Source: Anaeromicropila herbilytica
GTDB taxonomy: Bacteria > Bacillota > Clostridia > Lachnospirales > Lachnospiraceae
DNA length: 64,000 bases
Direction: 5' to 3'
Assembly (NCBI RefSeq): GCF_016591975.1
Contig: NZ_AP024169.1
Span: 3,015,001-3,079,000, forward strand
This document shows, in pieces, positions 26,459-33,824 of the stretch. The translations under genes and the position numbers were made by a program. Below the pieces are notes generated by a model. That model searched no databases. It was not told the DNA's origin and worked only from the letters and a program-made list of their open reading frames with translations. The number at the start of each line of letters is the position of its first letter. The stretch's first letter is position 1.

Positions 26459-27367
26459 CTATTTCGATTGATCAATCTCTTTACCTTCATCTATTGCTTT
26501 TGTATCTTCAAGCACTGTTTCAGTAATTTCAGGGAATTCAAGTGTAATTCTTCCAATACGTCCGTTTCGATAGTCATCCAAGATAATACCTGCTGCTTTA
26601 TTAACGTCCAGCTCATTTCCCTTTAATTTACAGCCTCGTCTATCTGCAATTCGTTGTAATGTCTCTAATGAATCTTCTGACTTTTCAATTTCATACTTCT
26701 TTTCAAGCATTCCACTATATTTGGAATGCATAAATTTAATAAATTCCATAGAAAGTTCTGTTATGTTTAATATTTCTTCCTTTATAGAACCGATAAATGC
26801 TAATCTAAGTCCTACTGTTTGATCTTCAAATTTTGGCCAAAGAATACCCGGTGTATCTAATAATTCAACATTCTTATTTAACTTAATCCATTGTTTACCT
26901 TTTGTTACACCTGGTTTATTTCCAGTTTTTGCACATGCCTTTCCTGCAAAACTATTAATAAATGTAGATTTACCCACATTCGGTATTCCAACTATCATAG
27001 CTCTAATTGGTCTATTTAAGATTCCTCTTTTTCTATCACGCTCTATTTTTTCCTTACAGGCTTTTTGTATTACTTCATGAACTGCTTTCACTCCTGAACC
27101 GCTCTTTGAGTTCACTAATGCAACGAAATATCCTTTGGATTCAAACCACTTTTTCCATTCCTCAGTATATTTCTGACTTGCTAAATCGTATTTATTTAAT
27201 AGAATAATTCTAGATTTATTCTTGGCTAATTCATCAATATCTGGGTTCTTACTGCTTAAAGGTACTCTTGCATCGACTAGCTCTATCACTACATCGATTA
27301 GTTTAATATCTTCTTGCATCTGACGTTTTGCTTTGGTCATATGACCTGGGTACCATTGAAAATGCAT
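26459..27367 (-). CDS. rbgA: Ribosome biogenesis GTPase RbgA (YlqF)
   Basis: It matures the 50S subunit at a late step. It is a circularly permuted GTPase: the N terminus FQWYPGHMTKAKRQM is the family signature, then NKYD (G4) at about 58-61, GIPNVGKSTFIN (G1, about 127-138) and DTPGILWPK (G3). The C-terminal ANTAR-like RNA-binding part follows (LQRIADRRGC). At 302 residues it has the usual length. It sits between two lepB genes in the rplS-lepB-rbgA-rnhB order that is common in Firmicutes. Confidence 0.97.
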   Translation of the reverse strand: MHFQWYPGHMTKAKRQMQEDIKLIDVVIELVDARVPLSSKNPDIDELAKNKSRIILLNKYDLASQKYTEEWKKWFESKGYFVALVNSKSGSGVKAVHEVIQKACKEKIERDRKRGILNRPIRAMIVGIPNVGKSTFINSFAGKACAKTGNKPGVTKGKQWIKLNKNVELLDTPGILWPKFEDQTVGLRLAFIGSIKEEILNITELSMEFIKFMHSKYSGMLEKKYEIEKSEDSLETLQRIADRRGCKLKGNELDVNKAAGIILDDYRNGRIGRITLEFPEITETVLEDTKAIDEGKEIDQSK

Positions 27368-27390
27368 ATTCTACCTCAATTCTTTATTCT

Positions 27391-27969
27391 CTACTTTTTG
27401 TTTAACTGGCTAATAATCGAAAATTTATTCACTCGCAAAATTGCTTTACCAACAATTTCATCACTTATAACATTTCCAATATTAGCGTATCTACTATCTT
27501 CACTATTGTTTCGATTATCGCCCAGTACAAAAAATTCGTCTTCATCTAGGGTTATTTTGTCATCAGCGATTCCACCATCTTTAATTGACTTAACTTTAAC
27601 CTCTTCTTTTAGTTTTTTACCATCAATATATACAAGACCATTTTTAATCTGTACTGTTTCCCCTGGAAGACCTATCACTCTTTTTATATTATAATAACTA
27701 TGCTCTTTACCACTCTGATCAAATACAATGACATCATATCTTTTTGGCTTAGTTATTTTATAAGCTAACTTATTCACGATAATAGTATCCGCTGGCATAA
27801 GAGCATTCTCCATTGATTTTCCGACAACTGTGACTTTTTCAACTCCAAAATGAATAGTTAAAAAAGCAATTCCTATCACAATTACAATCTCTACTGCCCA
27901 CACAGCAATTTCCTTTAAAATTCTCTTAAAAATTGGCTTTTTATCAAAGGATTCATAACTACTCTTCAT
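27391..27969 (-). CDS. lepB: Signal peptidase I, short form
   Basis: This second signal peptidase has 192 residues, close to B. subtilis SipS. The single membrane helix (AVEIVIVIGIAFLTIHF) is followed by catalytic Ser in VVGKSMENAL, Lys in YNIKRVIGLPGE, and box D VLGDNRNNSEDSRY. The cytoplasmic head is short, unlike that of its neighbour. It directly precedes rbgA (23 bases) and follows rplS after a terminator, so it may have its own start of transcription or depend on read-through. Confidence 0.96.
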   Translation of the reverse strand: MKSSYESFDKKPIFKRILKEIAVWAVEIVIVIGIAFLTIHFGVEKVTVVGKSMENALMPADTIIVNKLAYKITKPKRYDVIVFDQSGKEHSYYNIKRVIGLPGETVQIKNGLVYIDGKKLKEEVKVKSIKDGGIADDKITLDEDEFFVLGDNRNNSEDSRYANIGNVISDEIVGKAILRVNKFSIISQLNKK

Positions 27970-28038
27970 ACTTACTCCTTATTATAGAACTCAGCTTTCT
28001 CGAATTCTTTCACTTATCATTTACTAATTTATCATGTT

Positions 28039-28071
28039 AAAAAAGGGACAATACATAAGTAGTTGTCCCTT
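28039..28071 (-). terminator. Terminator of rplS
   Basis: Minus strand: AAGGGACAA and TTGTCCCTT, 9-bp stem, followed by a T run. It lies about 45 bases past the rplS stop, inside the gene run, so expression of the downstream lepB-rbgA-rnhB genes may be lower. Confidence 0.87.
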
Positions 28072-28113
28072 CATCATCTCATAATAAAAATAATAGAAAA
28101 CCTAATATCTTAA

Positions 28114-28461
28114 TTATTTAACTAATTCTTTAACTTTAGCTGCTTTACCAATTCTTTGACGTAAGTAGTTTAATTTAGCTCTTCTTACTTTACCATGTCT
28201 AATAACTTCAATTCTATCAACATTTGGTGAATGAACTGGCCAAGTTTTTTCTACGCCAATACCGTTTGATGACTTTCTAACAGTGAAAGTTTCTCTTGCT
28301 CCACCATTTTGTCTCTTAAGTACAACGCCTTCAAATACCTGGATTCTTTCACGAGATCCTTCTTTTACTTTTGCGTATACTTTAACAGTATCTCCTACAT
28401 TAAATTCAGCAACTTCGTTCTTTAATTGAGCTGCTTCAATGTTCTTAATAATATCGTTCAT
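28114..28461 (-). CDS. rplS: 50S ribosomal protein L19
   Basis: L19 lies at the 30S-50S interface. The whole family pattern is visible: FNVGDTVKVYAKVKEGSRERIQ-type middle, FEGVVLKRQNGGARETFTVRK, and GVEKTWPVHSPNVDRIEV with the final RRAKLNYLR. The ATG at 28461 follows AAGGAGGT and gives 115 residues; a longer TTG frame overlaps that site. Position after trmD-rimM-rpsP genes is the common bacterial order, here with a Nudix-like gene between trmD and rplS. Confidence 0.98.
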   Translation of the reverse strand: MNDIIKNIEAAQLKNEVAEFNVGDTVKVYAKVKEGSRERIQVFEGVVLKRQNGGARETFTVRKSSNGIGVEKTWPVHSPNVDRIEVIRHGKVRRAKLNYLRQRIGKAAKVKELVK

Positions 28462-28485
28462 TTGTGTGACCTCCTTCAATATTTA

Positions 28486-28520
28486 GATGTTCTTAATACA
28501 CTCCGTAGCAGAGGAACATC
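28486..28520 (-). promoter_or_regulatory. Hairpin leader of rplS, candidate L19 autoregulatory leader
   Basis: Minus strand: GATGTTC (28520-28514 side) pairs with GAACATC (28492-28486) around an apical sequence CTCTGCTACGGAGTG. It stands 25 bases before the rplS start. Firmicutes rplS genes are known to carry an L19 leader RNA; whether this one fits that family needs a covariance search. Confidence 0.45.
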
Positions 28521-28589
28521 CCATTTCACAACATCTTATTCTATCATAGCCTTTTCCATAATACAAGCATTTTTTTCAAATTATATACT

Positions 28590-29087
28590 TTATATATTTT
28601 CTAAAAAGTTTTTTAACAAAAAAATACTAAGACTACAATCTTTTATACTTTTACATGCCTCATACATATTCATCCATACTGCTTTGTCCATCCCCCTTGA
28701 TATATGAAAGTCCTCTTTATTTACTTTGCACACATACCCTAGATGCAGTATATTATTTTGATTATGATAGCAACTACTTAAATACTTGACGCTTTGAACA
28801 TCTAAACCTAATTTTTTTTCAACATCAAAAGCAATCGCGTCTTCTACATTACTACTTTCGTACATTGAATTAGTAGCAATACAAACGTAAAGCTCTTTTT
28901 CAATTCTATTTTCGTTATGAAAAATTACCACTTCATTCAACTCATTTACCACTAGAGAAATTAAATTAACATGAGCTTTTTGAAATTTAGGCATCATGCA
29001 AGAATCATATTTACACTCATATAAATCTTGATTTTTATCATCTTGCTCACAGCTAGAACTAGAATTGATAGGAACGTCAGATTTCAT
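28590..29087 (-). CDS. Degenerate Nudix-like protein
   Basis: A 165-residue protein with weak similarity in layout to Nudix hydrolases: beta strands (HVNLISLVVNELNEVVIFH), a segment NVEDAIAFDVEKKLGLDV where the Nudix box would sit, and LHLGYVCKVNKEDFHISRGM ending in KAVWMNMYEA, similar to the family's last strand and helix. The Nudix box residues (R-E-x-x-E-E) are not conserved, so hydrolase activity is doubtful. The head is Ser/Cys/Asp-rich (INSSSSCEQDDKNQD). The start at 29087 follows GGGGAGGA; a longer frame to 29111 overlaps the site. It sits between trmD and rplS. Function unknown; Nudix kinship is my inference. Confidence 0.6.
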   Translation of the reverse strand: MKSDVPINSSSSCEQDDKNQDLYECKYDSCMMPKFQKAHVNLISLVVNELNEVVIFHNENRIEKELYVCIATNSMYESSNVEDAIAFDVEKKLGLDVQSVKYLSSCYHNQNNILHLGYVCKVNKEDFHISRGMDKAVWMNMYEACKSIKDCSLSIFLLKNFLENI

Positions 29088-29196
29088 AAGATTCCTCCCC
29101 AAAGATTGCATTTATTCTATTATAGCATTCCATCAGGTGATAGTAAACGCGCATTATCTTCCAATCGCAAACTATAACTTTAATGATAATGATCTT

Positions 29197-29925
29197 TTAG
29201 TTTAATCCCAGTTCCTTCTTTTCTTTCTCCGTGAGACTAGCATCTTTTATAAGATCAGGCCTTCTCGTGGCTGTTCTTTGTATTGATTGCATTCTTCTCC
29301 ATTGTTCAATCTTTTGATGGTGTCCTGATAATAATACCTCTGGAACTTTTCTTCCTTCGAACTCTTCAGGTCTTGTATATTGTGGATATTCAAGTAAATT
29401 ATCATGAAAAGATTCAATCTCAGCAGAGACATCGTTATTTAGTACACCTGGAACTAATCTTGAAACAGCATCTATGACTACCATTGCTGCCAATTCTCCG
29501 CCTGTTAGCACATAATCTCCTATCGATAGATTATCTGTCACAATCATTTCTAATACTCTTTCGTCAATTCCTTCATAATGTCCACATAAAAAGATAAGTT
29601 CTTCTTCTGCAGCTAATTCTTTAGCAATCGATTGATTAAATACTCTACCTTGTGGTGTCAAAAATACAACTCTTGGCTTTTTATCTTTCTGGGTTGTACC
29701 GGCAATAGACTGATAAGCCCTATATACAGGTTCAGCCTGCATCACCATTCCAGCCCCACCCCCATAAGGATAATCATCTACCTTTTTATGCTTATTTACA
29801 GAATAATCACGAATATCAACCGTATTAAGCTCAATAATCTCTTTCTCGATTGCTCTTCCTATGATGCTTGTATTCAGCCCTTGCTCAATCATCTCTGGAA
29901 ATAGTGTTAATACATGATACTTCAT
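29197..29925 (-). CDS. trmD: tRNA (guanine-N1-)-methyltransferase TrmD
   Basis: TrmD makes m1G37 in tRNA, which prevents frameshifting, using S-adenosylmethionine bound in a trefoil-knot (SPOUT) fold. Visible signatures are YHVLTLFPEMI, DYPYGGGAGMVM, LCGHYEGIDERV, LSIGDYVLTGGELA and the catalytic Asp region with YTRPEEFEGRKVPEVLLSG. About 242 residues, normal. A longer frame begins 12 bases earlier; neither start has a strong ribosome site. Copy A of the interleaved-stem element lies 40-105 bases upstream, between rimM and trmD. Confidence 0.97.
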   Translation of the reverse strand: MKYHVLTLFPEMIEQGLNTSIIGRAIEKEIIELNTVDIRDYSVNKHKKVDDYPYGGGAGMVMQAEPVYRAYQSIAGTTQKDKKPRVVFLTPQGRVFNQSIAKELAAEEELIFLCGHYEGIDERVLEMIVTDNLSIGDYVLTGGELAAMVVIDAVSRLVPGVLNNDVSAEIESFHDNLLEYPQYTRPEEFEGRKVPEVLLSGHHQKIEQWRRMQSIQRTATRRPDLIKDASLTEKEKKELGLN

Positions 29926-29966
29926 TTCTATACCCATTATATAACCAATCTACTAATTGATTCGTT

Positions 29967-30031
29967 ATTGCCACTAAATAGGTTAAAAGAATCTTTGTGG
30001 CATTCCTTTCTAGATCCATTTTCCTTCAACC
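29967..30031. repeat. Interleaved-stem (pseudoknot-type) intergenic repeat, copy A
   Basis: Between rimM and trmD. Order of pairing blocks on the plus strand: TGCCAC (29969-29974), GGTTAAAAGAA (29981-29991), GTGGCA (29997-30002), TTCCTTCAACC (30021-30031). Blocks 1+3 and 2+4 are complementary (the second with two G-U/A-type wobbles when transcribed from the minus strand), so the two stems interlock. The same layout and most bases recur at 35283-35350. Confidence 0.7.
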
Positions 30032-30541
30032 TTAATCCAAAAGTCCATTCATTAAGTGAACTTTAATCACTTTATTCTCTATATCAATATCTAAGATACA
30101 TTCTCTGATAGAAGGCAATAGAATTTCTTTATTATCCTTAGTTTTAACTACATATACATCATTTGCAGCTGTTGTCAAAATTTCCGTTAATACACCTAAT
30201 TCTTGTCCATCTTCTGTAATAACTGCTGAATCTATAATATCATAGATAAAATATTCATTTTCTTGTAAAGGCACTGCCTCTTCCCTTGCTATTAAAAGGT
30301 CCTTACCTTTATATTTTTCAATCTCATTAATGTTATCATAACCTTTAAATTTTAATATAACCATTTGTTTAAAAAATCGTACATTTTCTATCTCAAGCTC
30401 CAACTGCTCTTTACCAGTATCTAAAATAACTTTTTTTAACTTCGTAAATCTCTTGTTATCATCTGTCGTTGGAAATACTTTTACTTCTCCTTTAATACCA
30501 TGTGTTGAAGAAATAACTCCTACTCGCAATAAATTATCCAT
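30032..30541 (-). CDS. rimM: Ribosome maturation factor RimM
   Basis: RimM binds S19 and helps mature the 3' domain of 16S rRNA. The N-terminal RimM barrel starts LLRVGVISSTHGIKGEVKVFPTTDD, followed by the PRC-barrel domain with NEYFIYDIIDSAVITEDGQELG and VKTKDNKEILLPSIREC. It has 169 residues. It follows khpA after a terminator-like hairpin and precedes trmD, the standard order. Confidence 0.97.
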   Translation of the reverse strand: MDNLLRVGVISSTHGIKGEVKVFPTTDDNKRFTKLKKVILDTGKEQLELEIENVRFFKQMVILKFKGYDNINEIEKYKGKDLLIAREEAVPLQENEYFIYDIIDSAVITEDGQELGVLTEILTTAANDVYVVKTKDNKEILLPSIRECILDIDIENKVIKVHLMNGLLD

Positions 30542-30564
30542 AGAAAACTCCTATTCTTATTTTT

Positions 30565-30593
30565 AAAAAACCACCAACATTAGTTGGTGGTTT
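30565..30593 (-). terminator. Terminator-like hairpin between khpA and rimM
   Basis: Minus strand: ACCACCAAC and GTTGGTGGT form a 9-bp stem followed by TTTTTTA. It lies inside the operon, so it should cut transcription before rimM-trmD unless read-through occurs, lowering these genes relative to rpsP. Confidence 0.8.
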
Positions 30594-30602
30594 ATTATTT
30601 TT

Positions 30603-30833
30603 TTATTGTTCTATTTCAACAATAACTTTTTTATCATCTTTCGAAGCTGCAGCTTTTACCACAGTACGAATGGCTTTAGCGATACGGCCTTGTTTACCAA
30701 TTATCTTGCCCATGTCTTCGGTAGCTACTTTTAGTTCAACAACAATTGCCTTGTCAGTCTCACTTTCTGTAACAACAACTTCATCTGGATGATCCACTAG
30801 TGACATAGCAATTACTTCAACTAATTCTTTCAT
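30603..30833 (-). CDS. khpA: KH-domain RNA-binding protein KhpA (YlqC)
   Basis: A 76-residue single KH-domain protein: MKELVEVIAMSLVDHPDEV, then the GxxG loop region in IIGKQGRIAKAIRTVVKAAA. It binds RNA and, with KhpB, affects cell division and small-RNA biology in Gram-positive bacteria. The start at 30833 follows GGAGGTGAAGGTA; a longer TTG frame overlaps this site. Position between rpsP and rimM is standard. Confidence 0.95.
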   Translation of the reverse strand: MKELVEVIAMSLVDHPDEVVVTESETDKAIVVELKVATEDMGKIIGKQGRIAKAIRTVVKAAASKDDKKVIVEIEQ

Positions 30834-30932
30834 TACCTTCACCTCCAAACAGAAGGTGATATCATATCTAGTGCCAATTCAATTAATAAATCCTTTAATT
30901 AAACAGCGATAGAAACTGATAAATCACTTCTA

Positions 30933-31175
30933 TTATTTAATACCAGCATTTTTTAAAATCTTGCTAACTGTTTCTGTTGGTTGTGCACCATTAGATAACC
31001 ATTTTTTAGCTGCTTCTTCATTAACACTGAAAGCACTTGGTTGTTTTGTTGGATCATAAGTACCGATTTCTTCGATGAATTTACCATCTCTAGGTGCTCT
31101 TGAATCTGCAACAACGATTCTATAGAAAGGAGCCTTTTTTTGTCCCATTCTTTTAAGTCTAATCTTAACTGCCAT
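30933..31175 (-). CDS. rpsP: 30S ribosomal protein S16
   Basis: A small-subunit assembly protein of 80 residues: AVKIRLKRMGQKKAPFYRIVVADSR-type start, then GKFIEEIGTYDPT and the end AQPTETVSKILKNAGI. The ATG at 31175 follows AAGGAGG with good spacing; a GTG-started frame to 31184 overlaps that site. It has its own consensus promoter upstream, separate from ffh. Confidence 0.98.
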   Translation of the reverse strand: MAVKIRLKRMGQKKAPFYRIVVADSRAPRDGKFIEEIGTYDPTKQPSAFSVNEEAAKKWLSNGAQPTETVSKILKNAGIK

Positions 31176-31298
31176 GTGTTTCACCTCCTTAGTTTTTTCT
31201 TTATATAGTTATTGTATATAATCACTTGCTTACTTTGTCTAATGACATACAAGTTACATGTGGAAATTTATATTTCATAATTTCACACTTCGTAATTG

Positions 31299-31326
31299 AT
31301 TATAACAAAAAACTGACGAATGTCAA
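31299..31326 (-). promoter_or_regulatory. Promoter of rpsP
   Basis: TTGACA (31326-31321), 16-base spacer, TATAAT (31304-31299) on the minus strand, about 120 bases before rpsP. It makes the rpsP-khpA-rimM-trmD genes able to be transcribed apart from ylxM-ffh. Confidence 0.85.
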
Positions 31327-31388
31327 GTAATTTTCTTTACACTTATTATTTTTTTAATTAATAATAATAAAAAACTTACTTATAACGC

Positions 31389-32735
31389 TTATAATCCAAA
31401 TGGTAATTTAAATTTACCGCGCTTCATATTCTTTCCAGACATCATTCCAGACATCTGCTTCATCATCTTCTTAGAGCTTTCAAATTGTTTGATTAGCTTA
31501 TTAACTTCACTAATATCAACTCCCGCTCCTGCTGCAATTCTTTTCTTTCTTGACGGATTAATAACAGCTGGATTGCTTCTCTCTTCTTTTGTCATGGAAC
31601 GGATAATTGCTTCAGTCCCTTTGAACATATTATCATCAAGTTCAACATCTTTTAATTGAGAACCCATTCCAGGAAGCATACCAAGGATATCCTTGATACC
31701 ACCCATCTTCTTCATCTGTTCCATCTGATCTAAGAAATCATCAAAGTTAAATTCTGCTTTACGAATCTTCTTATCAAGTTCTCTTGCCTTGGTTTCATCA
31801 ATCTCAGCTTCTGCCTTTTCAATTAATGTAAGTATGTCTCCCATTCCTAGAATTCTTGAAGCCATACGATCTGGGTAAAATTGTTCTAGATCAGATAATT
31901 TTTCACCCATACCAATATATAAAATAGGTCTTCCGGTAACAGCACGAATTGATAATGCAGCACCACCTCTGGTATCACCATCTAACTTCGTTAAGATAAC
32001 ACCATCGATTCCAATTTTGGAATTAAACATCTCAGAGACATTAACCGCATCTTGACCTGTCATTGCATCAACTACTAAAATAGATTGATGTACATCAACA
32101 TTTTGCTTAATTTCCATTAATTCTTCCATCATGCTCTCGTCGATATGAAGACGACCAGCTGTATCTAGAATTACTACATTAAAATCATTCTTTGATGCAT
32201 GTTCAATAGCTGCCTTTGCTATATTAACAGGCTTATGTCCATCTCCCATTGAGAATACACTAACACCTTGCTTTTCACCATTTACTTGTAATTGCTTAAT
32301 TGCGGCTGGACGATATACATCGCAAGCTACTAATAATGGTTTACGGCCTTTTTGTTTGAATTTACCTGCCAATTTTGCAGTTGTAGTTGTTTTACCAGCA
32401 CCTTGAAGACCGCACATCATAATGACAGTTATCTCGTTGGATGGCTTTAATGAGATCTCTGTCATCTCATCGCCCATTAAAGAAACCATTTCTTTATTAA
32501 CGATATTAATAACCATCTGTCCTGGTGTTAAGCTTGACATAACATCTTGACCTATTGCTTTTTCTTCTACTGATTTTATAAAATTTTTAACTACTTTAAA
32601 ATTAACATCAGCCTCTAATAAAGCCATCTTAACTTCTTTCAATGCTAATTTAACATCAGCTTCTGTAAGTTTTCCTTTGCCCTTTAGGCCTTTAAATACA
32701 TTCTGTAACTTCTCCGATAAGCTTTCAAATGCCAT
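31389..32735 (-). CDS. ffh: Signal recognition particle protein Ffh
   Basis: Ffh binds signal sequences and SRP RNA and delivers ribosomes to the membrane through FtsY. Domains: N bundle (1-85), GTPase G domain with GLQGAGKTTT (G1, about 108-117), DTAGR (G3) and TKLDGDTRGG (G4), and the Met-rich M domain ending in KQMSGMMSGKNMKRGKFKLPFG. About 448 residues, standard. AAGGAGGG precedes the ATG at 32735. It starts 16 bases after ylxM, the usual partner. Confidence 0.98.
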   Translation of the reverse strand: MAFESLSEKLQNVFKGLKGKGKLTEADVKLALKEVKMALLEADVNFKVVKNFIKSVEEKAIGQDVMSSLTPGQMVINIVNKEMVSLMGDEMTEISLKPSNEITVIMMCGLQGAGKTTTTAKLAGKFKQKGRKPLLVACDVYRPAAIKQLQVNGEKQGVSVFSMGDGHKPVNIAKAAIEHASKNDFNVVILDTAGRLHIDESMMEELMEIKQNVDVHQSILVVDAMTGQDAVNVSEMFNSKIGIDGVILTKLDGDTRGGAALSIRAVTGRPILYIGMGEKLSDLEQFYPDRMASRILGMGDILTLIEKAEAEIDETKARELDKKIRKAEFNFDDFLDQMEQMKKMGGIKDILGMLPGMGSQLKDVELDDNMFKGTEAIIRSMTKEERSNPAVINPSRKKRIAAGAGVDISEVNKLIKQFESSKKMMKQMSGMMSGKNMKRGKFKLPFGL

Positions 32736-32751
32736 AAGCACACCCTCCTTC

Positions 32752-33174
32752 TTATAAATCCTCTAATATTGTGTTCGTTAATTCTATAATCGCTTCCACA
32801 TGACTCAAATCTCCAGATTCCTTCACTTTATTAGCAAGCTCATTAATCTGATTTACTTTTTGTTTCGTAAGAATAAATTTATCCATCAGTCGCAACTTTT
32901 CTTCATAGACACTTAACTGCTTACTGCATCTTTTTACGATATCATGAACGCCTTGCCTACTAATTCCTTGCTCATCTGCTATCTCACTTAATGTCAAGTC
33001 ATTTAAGATATAATCTTCAAATATTTGTTTATTATGCTCTTTTAATAATTCACCATAAAAATCATATAATAACGATAACTCAACGATTTTATCAATCTCT
33101 TCCATGCCATTCCTATTAGAAGATTGGTTATTCTCTTTTTCTCTAGAGCTTTTATTTAACGTCGTATTTTTCAT
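32752..33174 (-). CDS. ylxM: YlxM family (UPF0122) SRP-associated DNA-binding-like protein
   Basis: A 140-residue helix-turn-helix protein related to sigma-70 region 4: LSLLYDFYGELL, then LTLSEIADEQGISRQGVHDIVKRCSKQL. YlxM proteins are encoded before ffh and are reported to modulate SRP. The longer frame to 33231 has no ribosome site, while AGGTGGTG precedes the ATG at 33174. A Ser/Asn-rich head of about 25 residues precedes the conserved part. It is the first gene of the ffh unit. Confidence 0.93.
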   Translation of the reverse strand: MKNTTLNKSSREKENNQSSNRNGMEEIDKIVELSLLYDFYGELLKEHNKQIFEDYILNDLTLSEIADEQGISRQGVHDIVKRCSKQLSVYEEKLRLMDKFILTKQKVNQINELANKVKESGDLSHVEAIIELTNTILEDL

Positions 33175-33213
33175 TGAAACACCACCTGTAAAGTATTTTT
33201 CTTTACACTTGGT

Positions 33214-33243
33214 AGTATATACTATTTTCACCTACTATGTCAA
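33214..33243 (-). promoter_or_regulatory. Promoter of ylxM-ffh
   Basis: TTGACA (33243-33238), 18-base spacer, TATACT (33219-33214) on the minus strand, about 35 bases before the ylxM start. Confidence 0.75.
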
Positions 33244-33824
33244 GCTATTTGAAGACTTCGAAAGTTATCTATTTGCAGCCATTGTAAGTTATCTTCTTTA
33301 CTTTTCATCATTAAATTTCACTGTTTGACGAACAAAGCTCAGCACATTTTATACTAAAAGACTAATATAAGTTTATTGAGTGTAGATTCTTGTATTATTA
33401 TGCATTTAGGATTACTGGATTATTAGATTGATATTATTTAATAGACTGGATTTATTAATAAATACTAGAAAGAAAAACAAGATATACTAAGAACAAATTA
33501 TATAATTTCCTAAGAATACAGTAATAAATAAAACCAAGTATATTATCCTACTATTTGTTTATTTATTCTCCCCACTGCATTCTTAAGAAATATTTAGTAT
33601 CTAAAATACTCCCCTACACAGCCTTAATTATTTGCAGAAAATTCCGAATTAACAATTCTACAAATCTGTAAGCACATAAATAAATTAGGTACTATTTACT
33701 ATACAATCTATCACTATTTAACCCCTTTTTCAACACATTACTTCATAAATAGTCATAATTACCTATGTGGATGTCATATTATGTAAGTATATTACTATAT
33801 TTTGTCATATTATGTTATTTTATC
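33244..33824. other. Long AT-rich intergenic region without a visible gene
   Basis: About 580 bases between ylxM and oadA. No reading frame with a ribosome site, no strong hairpin with a T run. TGTCATATTATGT occurs twice (33772-33784 and 33803-33815), just past the end of oadA. It may contain decayed sequence. Confidence 0.6.

Noticed and set aside
29967..30010. Short leader peptide (AAAGGA followed by ATG) in the interleaved-stem element
   Set aside because: The spacing between the purine stretch and ATG is only one to two bases, and the frame lengths differ completely between the copies.
33772..33815. Iteron-like or origin repeat (TGTCATATTATGT twice)
   Set aside because: Only two short AT-rich copies, no further repeats, no replication gene nearby.
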